NCBI RefSeq assembly: GCF_036116635.1
Contig: NZ_CP107995.1
Coordinates: 6,076,001 to 6,140,000 of the forward strand
From: Amycolatopsis sp. NBC_00345
Lineage (GTDB): Bacteria; Actinomycetota; Actinomycetes; Mycobacteriales; Pseudonocardiaceae
Direction: 5' to 3'
Length of the DNA stretch: 64,000 nucleotides
Positions 17,330 to 24,477 of the stretch are shown here, one piece after another. Numbering within the stretch: the first letter of the stretch is position 1; each line of letters opens with the position of its first letter. The notes below the pieces were generated by a model that was not told the origin of the DNA, ran no database searches, and was given only the letters and a program-made list of their open reading frames with translations. Both the position numbers and the translations under genes were made by a program.

Positions 17330-18163
17330 TCAGCGTCCGAAAAGGGCGTTCAGCGTGCCGAAGTCCAGGCTCTGCTCCAGCTCCGTATACGTGCCCTTGG
17401 TCAGCAGCTCGACCGCCGCACGTTCGGCGAGGGTGTAGGCCGCCTGGGCGATGGCGGTGCCAACGGTGACCCGGCGGACGCCCACGGCGGCCAGCTCCGC
17501 CACCGGTGGCGCGCCCGGACCCGCCATGGCGGCGATGGGGATCGGGGCGGCGGCGGTGAGCCGGCGCAAGACGTCGAGGTCCACCAGGCCCGGCACGAAC
17601 AGGTAGTCCGCGCCCGCCGCGGCGTAGGCGGTGGCCCGGGCCAGCACGTCGTCCAGCCGGCCCTCCGGGGCGCCGACGCCGAACAGGTACACGTCGGTCC
17701 GCGCGTTGATCACCAGCTCAGGCAGCCCGGCCGCCTCCGCCGCGTCGCGAGCCGCGCGCAGCCGTTCTGCCTGAGCCTGCGCGTCGAACAGCGTCACGGT
17801 GCCCGCGATCGAGTCCTCCAGGTTCACCCCGGCCGCGCCCGCCTCGACGATCGCCGAGACCGTGGCAGCGACGTCGGCCGGGGCCGGTCCGTAACCACCT
17901 TCAATGTCCGCGGTCACCGGAACCGTGACGGCCGCCGCGATCCGCCGGACCGCCGCCACCATGTCCGCCCGGGTGAGCCGCTGCCCGTCGCCGTGGCCGA
18001 GCGCCCAGGAAACGCCGCCACTCGTCGTGGCGATCGCCGGGGCGCCCGCGCGCTCGACGATCGCCGCACTGACGGCGTCCCACGCGTTCGGCAGCACCAG
18101 CACTGTCCCCTGATGCGCCACTCTGAACGCCTTTGCCTTGTCCCGCAACGATTCCAGTGTCAT
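17330..18163 (-). CDS. Isocitrate lyase / PEP mutase family protein
   Basis: 277 residues. A TIM-barrel of the ICL/PEPM superfamily: the substrate loop TTSGGVSWALGHGDGQ, Mg ligands in ADIEGGYG and NLEDS, and NARTDVYL. The Cys of the KKCGH catalytic loop of true isocitrate lyases and methylisocitrate lyases is absent, so it is not ICL or PrpB. Members of this subgroup include PEP phosphonomutase-like enzymes, oxaloacetate decarboxylase-like and carboxyphosphonoenolpyruvate-type enzymes. No phosphonate genes are nearby, so a C-C lyase on a small oxo-acid is as likely as C-P chemistry. A GGAGG at seven bases decides the ATG, and its first G's lie in a hairpin. Confidence 0.8.
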   Translation of the reverse strand: MTLESLRDKAKAFRVAHQGTVLVLPNAWDAVSAAIVERAGAPAIATTSGGVSWALGHGDGQRLTRADMVAAVRRIAAAVTVPVTADIEGGYGPAPADVAATVSAIVEAGAAGVNLEDSIAGTVTLFDAQAQAERLRAARDAAEAAGLPELVINARTDVYLFGVGAPEGRLDDVLARATAYAAAGADYLFVPGLVDLDVLRRLTAAAPIPIAAMAGPGAPPVAELAAVGVRRVTVGTAIAQAAYTLAERAAVELLTKGTYTELEQSLDFGTLNALFGR

Positions 18164-18172
18164 GTCGATCCT

Positions 18173-18200
18173 CCCTCGGCCGGCGCTCGCCGACCGAGGG
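18173..18200 (-). promoter_or_regulatory. Hairpin touching the ribosome-binding site of the PEP-mutase-family gene
   Basis: On the minus strand, a 13-bp stem with one mismatch (CCCTCGGTCGGCG / CGCCGGCCGAGGG, two-base loop) ends in the GGG that begins the Shine-Dalgarno GGGAGG of the gene at 18163. The stem could mask the site, or stabilise the 5' end of the mRNA. Confidence 0.5.
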
Positions 18201-18246
18201 AAAAGCTAGCAGCGGGCACCGACAAAAACCGCGCGCCGAACTCCGG

Positions 18247-19263
18247 TCACGCCCCGAGTTCAAGCACGACGCGGAAACGGGCCTGGCCGGAGAGCATGCG
18301 CTCGTACGCCTTGGGGGCCTCGGCGAAGGGCAGCACCTCGGTCATCGGGTGGACGCCGCGGGCGTTCGCGAACGCCAGGCTGTCCTCGTTCTCGATCGAC
18401 GAGCCGGTGAGACTGCCGCTGACGGTGCGCGTGCCGAAAACGAGGTCCGTGGTCTGCACCTCGATCGGGTCGGTCGCCGCGCCGACGACGATCAGCCGTC
18501 CACGCGGCGCGAGACCCGCGACCAGCGGGGACATGGACGCGCCGCTCGCGGCCGTCGCGACGATCGCCGCCGCGCCACCCAGCGCCTGCAACGCCTGGCC
18601 GGGGTCTTCGGCGGAGCTGTCGATGTAATGGTCCGCGCCGAGCTTCGCGGCCAGCGCCGCCTTGTCCGTGCCACGCGCGATGGCGGCGACGCGGTAGCCG
18701 AGCGCCTTCGCGTACTGGACGCCGAGGTGGCCGAGCCCGCCGATGCCCTGCACCGCGACCAGCGAGCCGGGACGGGCGTCGATCTGGCGGAGGGCACTGT
18801 AAGTGGTCAGGCCGGCGCACAGCAGCGGCGCGGCGTCCACTGAGGACAGTCCCTCGGGCACCCGCGCGAGGCCGGAAGTGCGGGCGTACGCGTATTCGGC
18901 GTACCCACCGTCGACGTCACTGCCGGTCTGCGGCTGATCGGCGCAGTTCACGAAGTCCCCGCGGCGGCAGTGTTCGCACTCGCCGCAGTGGCCGGAGAGG
19001 AAGCCGACGCCGACCCGCTCGCCCACCCGCCAGGCCCGCACCCCGGCGCCGACAGCGTCGATCACGCCGACGATCTCGTGCCCCGGCACGACGGGCTGCT
19101 CGGGGTGCGCCCGCAGCCCCTCGACGCCGAGGACGTCGGAATGACAGACGCCGCAGTACTCGACCTTGATCCGCACCTGGCCGGGCAGCGGCTCGGCCAG
19201 CTCCCGTTCGACCAGCTGGAACTGGCGGGACCCGGTGACCTCGAAGGCTCGGTAAGTTGTCAT
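18247..19263 (-). CDS. adhA: Zinc-dependent medium-chain alcohol dehydrogenase
   Basis: 338 residues from ATG at 19263. Catalytic zinc ligands are Cys40 and His62-Glu63 (GVCHSD, PGHEIVG). Structural zinc ligands are Cys93, 96, 99 and 107 (HCGECEHC... NC). The NAD(P) fold has GIGGLGHLGVQ. The pattern matches the AdhA/cinnamyl alcohol dehydrogenase group, often NADPH-linked aldehyde reductases; substrate not determined. No Shine-Dalgarno is present. A TTGACA-N17-CATATT promoter ends six bases before the ATG, so the mRNA should be leaderless. The spacer contains the same 16-bp operator found before the tetR gene at 20588, so that repressor very likely controls this gene. Confidence 0.9.
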   Translation of the reverse strand: MTTYRAFEVTGSRQFQLVERELAEPLPGQVRIKVEYCGVCHSDVLGVEGLRAHPEQPVVPGHEIVGVIDAVGAGVRAWRVGERVGVGFLSGHCGECEHCRRGDFVNCADQPQTGSDVDGGYAEYAYARTSGLARVPEGLSSVDAAPLLCAGLTTYSALRQIDARPGSLVAVQGIGGLGHLGVQYAKALGYRVAAIARGTDKAALAAKLGADHYIDSSAEDPGQALQALGGAAAIVATAASGASMSPLVAGLAPRGRLIVVGAATDPIEVQTTDLVFGTRTVSGSLTGSSIENEDSLAFANARGVHPMTEVLPFAEAPKAYERMLSGQARFRVVLELGA

Positions 19264-19298
19264 AAATTGAATATGACCGGTCGTCTTAAACGTGTCAA
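19264..19298 (-). promoter_or_regulatory. adhA promoter with internal TetR operator
   Basis: Minus strand: -35 TTGACA (19298-19293), 17-bp spacer, -10 CATATT (19275-19270), then six bases to the ATG. The operator AGACGACCGGTCATAT (19286-19271), with palindromic core GACCGGTC, fills the spacer and -10. Bound repressor would block polymerase directly. Confidence 0.8.
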
Positions 19299-19377
19299 GA
19301 CAAGTCACTCAGGCGTCGGAGCGGAAATCGAAAGAGCCCGTCCGCCGGGAACGACCAGCCCAGCCGAACCCCGGAAG

Positions 19378-20010
19378 TCAGGGCAGGTCGAAGCCCAGTT
19401 CCTTCGCGGCGTTCTCCGGGGTCGGCTGGGCCCAGCGCGTGGCAACCGCGGAGTGGGTGGACAGGCTGCGCAGCTCCGCGCGGTCCAGGTACAGCGTCCC
19501 GGCCAGGTGATCCGTCTCGTGCTGGACGATGCGGGCGGGCCAGCCGGCCAGCTCTTCGTCCAGGGACGCGCCCGTCTCGTCCTGTGTTTCGAGGCGGACG
19601 CGCAACGGGCGCGAGACCACCGCCTGCCACCCGTTCACGCTGAGGCAGCCCTCGAAGAACGCGGCCCGCTCCTCACCCAGCGGGGTGTAGCGCGGGTTCA
19701 CCAGGACGCGGAACGGCAGCGGCGCGATCCCCCGCGTCTCAAGCGTCGAAGCGGGCACGCCGGGACGTTCCTGGGCGCGATCCTCGACCACGGCGAGGCG
19801 CACGGGCAGGCCGATCTGCGGCGCCGCCAGGCCGACGCCGGGCGCCTCGTGCATGGTCACCTTCATGCCCTCGACCAGCGCGGCCAGTGTGTCGGCGGCC
19901 AGCTCTCCCTCGTACGGCAGCGCCGCGTTCCGCAGCACCGGGTCGCCCGCCTGGACGATGGGCCACGGCAGCGGCCGCGCGAGTAGTTCGTCCACCAGGT
20001 CGGTGAGCAA
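19378..20010 (-). CDS. def: Peptide deformylase
   Basis: 210 residues. All three deformylase motifs are present: GVGLAAPQIG (58-67), EGCLSV with metal ligand Cys122, and QHETDH with His164, Glu165 and His168. The enzyme removes the N-formyl group from nascent proteins. The best start is TTG at 20010, four bases after GAGGGGGAG. It lies 11 bases after the tetR stop and shares its promoter, so this deformylase is under TetR control. A housekeeping def is usually constitutive, so this could be a conditional second copy; that needs the genome. The length exceeds E. coli Def (169) because of N- and C-terminal extensions, as in other actinobacterial type I/III enzymes. Confidence 0.92.
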   Translation of the reverse strand: MLTDLVDELLARPLPWPIVQAGDPVLRNAALPYEGELAADTLAALVEGMKVTMHEAPGVGLAAPQIGLPVRLAVVEDRAQERPGVPASTLETRGIAPLPFRVLVNPRYTPLGEERAAFFEGCLSVNGWQAVVSRPLRVRLETQDETGASLDEELAGWPARIVQHETDHLAGTLYLDRAELRSLSTHSAVATRWAQPTPENAAKELGFDLP

Positions 20011-20021
20011 GCGCTCCCCCT

Positions 20022-20588
20022 CTACAGCAGTGAGCCGAAGACGACCGCGAAGAAGTCATCCAGCGGGGCGGCGGACTTCGCCACCTTGGCCCGGATGATC
20101 GCACCCTCCCACGCGTCCAGCACGAACCGGCCGAGCCGGTCCTCGTCGCGGTCGGCCGGGACCTCGCCCGCCCGCTGGGCCTCGCGGATCGACTCCGCGA
20201 TGTGGCCCGACCACCCGCTCAGGCTCACCGCGACCTGATCGCGGATCACCGGGCTGTGGTCGGCGCGCTCGGCGCCCATGTTGCCGATCAGGCAGCCGCG
20301 GGTGAAATCGGCGGCGACCAGCACGTCGCGCATCACGGCGAACCGCGCGCGGAGGGTGTCGAGCGGGCCGAGGTCGCCGTGGCCGTCGCGCCAGCCGGAG
20401 GTCGCCGCGTACCGGGCGACGACCTCGGCGCCGAGGTCTTCCTTGCTCTTGAAGTGGTTGTAGAACGACCCTTTCGGCACGCCGGCGGCCCGGGTGATGG
20501 TGTCGACCGAGCAGGCCGCGAACCCGTGCCGGTGGAACTCCGTGACCGCCGTCTCGACGATCACCTCACGAACGCTGGGACGAGGCAT
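20022..20588 (-). CDS. TetR family repressor (autoregulated; controls adhA)
   Basis: 188 residues. The N-terminal helix-turn-helix (SVDTITRAAGVPKGSFYNHFKSKEDL) is typical TetR. The C-terminal domain (ADFTRGCLIGNMGAERADHSPVIRDQVAVSL) contains the CLIGNMGAE-like segment of the AcuR/NemR-type subgroup, whose members often sense reactive aldehydes or electrophiles, sometimes through a cysteine; Cys near residue 98 is a candidate. The identical 16-bp site in its own promoter and in the adhA promoter argues for direct autorepression and repression of adhA. The deformylase gene is cotranscribed. The ligand is inferred to be an aldehyde or related electrophile because the regulated target is an alcohol/aldehyde dehydrogenase. 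Confidence 0.88.
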   Translation of the reverse strand: MPRPSVREVIVETAVTEFHRHGFAACSVDTITRAAGVPKGSFYNHFKSKEDLGAEVVARYAATSGWRDGHGDLGPLDTLRARFAVMRDVLVAADFTRGCLIGNMGAERADHSPVIRDQVAVSLSGWSGHIAESIREAQRAGEVPADRDEDRLGRFVLDAWEGAIIRAKVAKSAAPLDDFFAVVFGSLL

Positions 20589-20624
20589 CCCGCCAGCATA
20601 TGACCGGTCGTCTCACCTTGCCAA
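20589..20624 (-). promoter_or_regulatory. tetR-def promoter with TetR operator
   Basis: Minus strand: -35 TTGGCA (20624-20619), 18-bp spacer, -10 TATGCT (20600-20595), then six bases to the ATG at 20588, so the mRNA should be leaderless. The operator AGACGACCGGTCATAT lies at 20613-20598, identical in all 16 bases to the adhA site. Confidence 0.8.
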
Positions 20625-20640
20625 GCTGCCGATCTGCGGC

Positions 20641-21849
20641 ATGCTGGGCGACGTGGCCTACGACGTGAGCGCGATCCGCAAGCACTTCCCCGCCCTGGAC
20701 GAGGGCGCCGCCCACTTCGACGGGCCCGGCGGCTCCCAGGTGCCGGACGTGGTGGGCGAGGCCGTCGGCGCCACGCTCTGCTCCGCGATCTCCAACCGGG
20801 GCGCGATCACGCCCGCGGAGCGCCGCGCCGACGGCATCGTCCGCGAGGCCCGTCAGGCGGTCGCCGACCTGCTGGCCGCGCGGCCCGAGGGTGTCGTTTT
20901 CGGGCGCAGCATGACGCAGGTGACCTACGACTTCTCCCGCGCCATCGCGAAGGACTGGCGCGCGGGCGACGAGGTCGTGGTCACCCGCCTCGACCATGAC
21001 GCGAACATCCGGCCGTGGGTCCAGGCCGCTGAGGCACGCGGGGTCACCGTGCGCTGGGCCGACTTCGATCCGTCGACAGGTGAGCTGCCCATCGACGCGG
21101 TGGCCTCGCTCCTGTCGCCGAAGACGCGACTGGTGGCCGTCACGGCGGCGTCCAATCTGCTCGGCACCCGTCCGGACATCCCGGCGATCACGGCGAAGGC
21201 GCGTGAAGCGGGCGCGCTGAGCTACGTCGACGGCGTCCACCTCACGCCGCACTCGCCGGTGGACGTCACCGAACTGGGCGCGGACTTCTACGCGTGCTCG
21301 TCGTACAAGTTCCTCGGCCCCCACCTCGGCCTGCTGGCCGCCGCGCCGGAGCTGCTGGAGACGCTGCGCCCGGACAAGCTGGTGCCCTCCAGCGACGCCG
21401 TGCCCGAGCGGTTCGAGCTGGGCACGCTCCCCTACGAGCAGCTCGCGGGCGCCACCGCGGCGATCGACTTCCTGGCCGCTCTCGTGCCCGCCGAGGGCAC
21501 CCGTCGCGAGCGTCTGCTGACGTCGATGGCCGAGCTGGAGGCCCACGAGGAGGCCCTGCGCGAACGCCTCGATGCCGGTCTCGCCGAGCTGCCCCGGGTG
21601 ATCCGGTACGGGTCACCGGACCGCCGCCGTACGCCGACTGTCCTGTTCTCCGTCGAAGGCGTCGCGCCGAAGGCCGTGTACGAGCACCTCGCGCGCCACG
21701 GCGTCAACGCGCCGGCCGCGACGTTCTACGCCATTGAGTGCTCCCGTCACCTGGGACTCGGCGACACGGGCGCGGTCCGCGCGGGCATCGCGCCGTACAC
21801 CACCACCGAAGAGGTAGACCGGCTGGTCAGCGCGGTGGCAGCCCTGTGA
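20641..21849 (+). CDS. Cysteine desulfurase-like protein (class V PLP enzyme)
   Basis: 402 residues from ATG at 20641; GTG at 20653 (VAYDVSAIRKHFPAL) matches the usual homologue start and is equally possible. Class V aminotransferase fold with the PLP lysine in SSYKFLGPHLGLL, the upstream YVDGVHLTPH Asp/His pair and R-x-G-I-A-P-Y near the C-terminus (RAGIAPYTT). It belongs to the VC1184-type family annotated as cysteine-desulfurase-like. The catalytic cysteine loop of IscS/SufS is not obvious, so activity on cysteine is unproven. It is divergent from tetR; its control region overlaps the tetR promoter, so the repressor might affect it too. Confidence 0.82.
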   Translation: MLGDVAYDVSAIRKHFPALDEGAAHFDGPGGSQVPDVVGEAVGATLCSAISNRGAITPAERRADGIVREARQAVADLLAARPEGVVFGRSMTQVTYDFSRAIAKDWRAGDEVVVTRLDHDANIRPWVQAAEARGVTVRWADFDPSTGELPIDAVASLLSPKTRLVAVTAASNLLGTRPDIPAITAKAREAGALSYVDGVHLTPHSPVDVTELGADFYACSSYKFLGPHLGLLAAAPELLETLRPDKLVPSSDAVPERFELGTLPYEQLAGATAAIDFLAALVPAEGTRRERLLTSMAELEAHEEALRERLDAGLAELPRVIRYGSPDRRRTPTVLFSVEGVAPKAVYEHLARHGVNAPAATFYAIECSRHLGLGDTGAVRAGIAPYTTTEEVDRLVSAVAAL

Positions 21850-21883
21850 CGGGCATGTGCCCGCGTGACCGGGAGGCCGGCGC

Positions 21884-22486
21884 GTGAACACCGCCAAAGC
21901 TGCCTCCCGAAGACCGTCACGCGCGCGGGAAGGCTCCCTCGAACGGCTGCGGTCGGCCGTCGCCACGCTCACGGAGGTGCTGGAGCTGTCGCCCGACGCG
22001 TTCGCCGTCGTTTGCGAGGAAGCGGTGCGGGCCGTGCCCGGAGCGGCGATGGCGAGCTTCGCCACCGATGACGGCACCGTGATCGCGACCGACGAGCGCG
22101 CCGCGACCCGGCATCCGGCCGCGAACGGCCACGACTGCCTCACCGCGCCCCTGACCGTCGACGAGACCACAGCCGGCACGCTCGCTGTGTACACAATGGA
22201 CGAAGACGGGTTCCCCGACGACGCCGCGGCCGTCCTCGAGCTGTACGCCGCCATCGTGCGCTTCGGCCTCCGCGCGCGCCGTCATCACGAGGGCACGCTC
22301 ATGCTCGCCGAACAGCTGAAGCAAGCGCTGAAGTCCAGGGCCGTGATCGAGCAGGCCAAGGGAATCCTGATGGCTGTACACCGGATCGACGCCGACGAAG
22401 CCATGCGGCGGCTCGTCGAACGGTCCCAGCACGAGAACGTGAAGCTGCGTGAAGTGGCGGCCAGGTTCGTCCGGGAAGTCACCTGA
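21884..22486 (+). CDS. GAF-ANTAR domain protein
   Basis: 200 residues from GTG at 21884, after GGGAGG. Residues about 20-130 look like a GAF sensor domain (RAVPGAAMASFATDDGTVIATDE... TAPLTVDETTAGTLAVYTMDEDGF). Residues about 140-198 are an ANTAR RNA-binding domain (KQALKSRAVIEQAKGILMA... ADEAMRRLVERSQHENVKLREVAARFV). ANTAR dimers bind paired hexaloop hairpins in mRNA leaders and prevent termination. A small-molecule signal for the GAF domain is inferred. No paired ANTAR hairpins were recognised in this window. Confidence 0.88.
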   Translation: MNTAKAASRRPSRAREGSLERLRSAVATLTEVLELSPDAFAVVCEEAVRAVPGAAMASFATDDGTVIATDERAATRHPAANGHDCLTAPLTVDETTAGTLAVYTMDEDGFPDDAAAVLELYAAIVRFGLRARRHHEGTLMLAEQLKQALKSRAVIEQAKGILMAVHRIDADEAMRRLVERSQHENVKLREVAARFVREVT

Positions 22487-22494
22487 GCCGGACG

Positions 22495-23097
22495 TCAGGC
22501 GGGCCGCCGGCGGCGCTTGTCCACCGCGCCGTCCAGCACGGGGCGCAATTCCTCGACCACCACGTCGAGCGGGCCCACGTCCTGGTGGGCGCGGGCCAGC
22601 ACGATGGCGCCTTCCAGCGCGCTGATCATCAGCACGGCCAGCGACGCCGCCCGCGCGGGCGGAACTCCCAGCTGCGACAGCGTCTCCGAGACCGGGCGCT
22701 GCCAGCCGGTGAACGCCGAGCTGACGGTCTCGCGCAAGGACTCGTTGACGGCGGCCGTGTCAGCGACCGTGGCGACCAGCGGACAGCCGCCGTCGTAGCC
22801 GCGTTCGGTGAACTCGTCGCGCCACTGGTCGACCATCGCGGCGAAGAAGGCGCCCGGCGTCGGCTCGTCGAGTGACTCGAAGCTGCGACGCACGCGGCGC
22901 GCGGCGTACGCGCCCGCCCATTCGACGGCCTCTGCGACGAGCTGGTCCTTACCCCGGGGGAAGTAGTGCTGCAGCGAACCCCGCGGCGCGCCCGCGTGCG
23001 CGACCACGTCCCGCATGCCGGTGCCGCCGACCCCCTGCGTCCGCAGCAACTGCGCGGCGCTGAACACCATCCGCCCCCGGGCCGGCCTCTCCGCCAT
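22495..23097 (-). CDS. TetR family regulator (LfrR/YxaF-like)
   Basis: 200 residues from ATG at 23097, eight bases after AAGGAGG. The DNA-binding domain is RMVFSAAQLLRTQGVGGTGM... HAGAPRGSLQHYFPRGKDQL, where RGSLQHYFP is typical of the YxaF/LfrR branch that controls drug efflux or small-molecule responses. The C-terminal domain carries GCPLVATVADTA. Its first 149 bases overlap the end of the GNAT gene in another frame. Two TATGAC-N4-GTCATA operators upstream of GNAT suggest autorepression of the pair. Confidence 0.88.
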   Translation of the reverse strand: MAERPARGRMVFSAAQLLRTQGVGGTGMRDVVAHAGAPRGSLQHYFPRGKDQLVAEAVEWAGAYAARRVRRSFESLDEPTPGAFFAAMVDQWRDEFTERGYDGGCPLVATVADTAAVNESLRETVSSAFTGWQRPVSETLSQLGVPPARAASLAVLMISALEGAIVLARAHQDVGPLDVVVEELRPVLDGAVDKRRRRPA

Positions 23098-23584
23098 CAA
23101 CGACCTCCTTCACCACATTCGCCAGGCTGGCCATGACGACCAGCTCGAAGTCCCGCTCACCGCGCTCGAACACCGGGACCAGGCGGAACCCGTATCCGCG
23201 CAGCAGGCCCTCCGCGGCCGCGTTGCCCTCCTGCACGGTCGCGTGCGCCGTCCAGCCCAGCCAGCACGCTTCCCGCCAAGCGTGCCGGACCAGCGCGCTC
23301 GCGACGCCCCGCCGGTGCCACGCGTCCGCCACCAGGATGCCGAGATCGGCGCGGCGGACGTCGTCCGGGACGACGTTCAGCAAGCCGATCGGGACGTCGC
23401 CGGCCCTGGCAACCAGGGTCGTCCCGGCGAGCAGGTAACTCCGGTACAGCAGCAGGATCCGCTCCGCGTCCGGCCGCCCGCCGAGCATGAAACGCAACCG
23501 GAGGCTCTCCGGCGAGCACGCCCGGACCAGGAGGCCGACATCGTTGTCCGTGGCCGGCCCGTCCACCGTTATGACAGCTGTCAT
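22949..23584 (-). CDS. GNAT family N-acetyltransferase overlapping tetR
   Basis: 211 residues from ATG at 23584. Residues 1-155 form a GNAT fold: an N-terminal segment RACSPESLRLRFMLGG and the acetyl-CoA loop VADAWHRRGVASALVRHAWREA, then GNAAAEGLLRGYGFRLV. This resembles the acetyltransferase domain found in Pat-like proteins that modify other proteins; substrate unknown. The last 50 residues (EAGPGADGVQRRAV... RRHRHAGRGRARGRAA) are low-complexity and lie over the start of tetR. This tail is probably accidental read-through after loss of an earlier stop, or a frameshift, though a true long overlap is possible. No Shine-Dalgarno is seen, and a weak TATCCC six bases before the ATG suggests a leaderless mRNA. 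Confidence 0.8.
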   Translation of the reverse strand: MTAVITVDGPATDNDVGLLVRACSPESLRLRFMLGGRPDAERILLLYRSYLLAGTTLVARAGDVPIGLLNVVPDDVRRADLGILVADAWHRRGVASALVRHAWREACWLGWTAHATVQEGNAAAEGLLRGYGFRLVPVFERGERDFELVVMASLANVVKEVVDGGEAGPGADGVQRRAVAADAGGRRHRHAGRGRARGRAAGFAAALLPPG

Positions 23585-23636
23585 AGTTCAGGGATACCAC
23601 GCCACGGCTGATCGACTCACTATGACGAACGTCATA
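23570..23636. promoter_or_regulatory. Twin palindromic operators TATGAC-N4-GTCATA
   Basis: TATGACAGCTGTCATA (23570-23585, a perfect palindrome) covers the GNAT start codon. TATGACGAACGTCATA (23621-23636) lies 51 bp upstream, about five helical turns, on the same DNA face. They suit cooperative binding of the TetR protein encoded at 22495. Confidence 0.75.
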
Positions 23637-23909
23637 ATGTTGCTCACGCAGGCGACACGGCCGAGTCCCCGCGAACCGGTCACGTCCCGCCGAAACGGTG
23701 GCGCACCACCCCCAGGAGGCAATTTGTTTTCACGTGCCGTGTCCGCCATCACCCATAGGCGCTAAAAAACGCCGGAAATCATGCGTCGGTCACCATCAGT
23801 TCCCGCGTAGGCCTCATCGGGTGAAAACCGTTCCCAAAACCACCCTGGACCACGTTTTATCCCTATCTTTCAATGGACTCTCCAGCACGGTCAGCAAAGG
23901 GGAAAGGCC
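23637..23909 (+). other. Non-coding gap with an unclaimed ribosome-binding site
   Basis: No recognised gene. A strong AGGAGG at 23714-23719 serves no known gene. Four bases later TTG (23724) opens a 13-codon frame ending at 23765, and GTG at 23734 opens a 59-codon frame whose TGA overlaps the next gene's ATG (ATGA at 23910). A small stem GGCG...CGCC lies at 23758-23773. A leader peptide or small upstream gene is possible but weak. The stretch is less GC-rich than its surroundings. Confidence 0.35.
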
Positions 23910-24332
23910 ATGACGCAGTCGCTCGAGGTTCCGACAAAGGAATTCTGCGTCGAGTGGACGATGGACGGCCACGAAGGCGGTCGCGTCCGCTTCACCCTCT
24001 CCGGGCAGGTGAGCCTGCTCGACGGCAAGCGCTTCTACAAGGTCGACGGCGTGCTCTACATCTCCGAAGGCAGCACCTACTGCCGGGAAATCGGAAATCC
24101 GCGCCTGTACGTCCGGCGCAACGGCGTCGAGGCGAGCGGACGGCAATGGGGCTGGGAGACCATCAGCTCCCGCAAGACCGCGAACCGCCTCTGCACGATG
24201 GACGGCTATTTCGTCCGCACCGGCTACTGGGCCCCCGCCGACCGCTCGATCCAGCTCAGCATCGTCGCGGAGCACGGCTTCAACCGCCGCAAGTCCTACA
24301 GCCCGACGACCGCCCTCCGGCTGGTCGATTGA
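23910..24332 (+). CDS. Uncharacterised 140-residue protein
   Basis: 140 residues from ATG at 23910, after AAAGGGGAAAGG. No signal peptide, membrane helix or family recognised. It is rich in aromatic and charged residues and looks mostly beta: EFCVEWTMDGHEGGRVRFTL, LLDGKRFYKVDGVLYISEG, RLYVRRNGVEASGRQWGWE. It has four cysteines (in EFCVEW, TYCREI and RLCTMD, the first near residue 13). Codon use is less extreme than in neighbouring genes, so it may be recently acquired. It is flanked by a gap and by an Rv1733c-like gene on the same strand. Confidence 0.6.
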   Translation: MTQSLEVPTKEFCVEWTMDGHEGGRVRFTLSGQVSLLDGKRFYKVDGVLYISEGSTYCREIGNPRLYVRRNGVEASGRQWGWETISSRKTANRLCTMDGYFVRTGYWAPADRSIQLSIVAEHGFNRRKSYSPTTALRLVD

Positions 24333-24477
24333 GCACCGGAGCAGCCGGACGGCGATGACCGCGTCACCCACATGTGCCACACCAGGCCCGAGGGGTGCTG
24401 AGGAACACACTGGTTTCTCCCGAAATTCATTCAAAACGTTGTGCCGGACACAGCGCACAGGAACGGGTCAGAGGACC

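Noticed and set aside
17330..18163. Isocitrate lyase or methylisocitrate lyase (aceA/prpB)
   Set aside because: The catalytic-cysteine loop KKCGH is absent, and the sequence fits the PEP-mutase-like subgroup.
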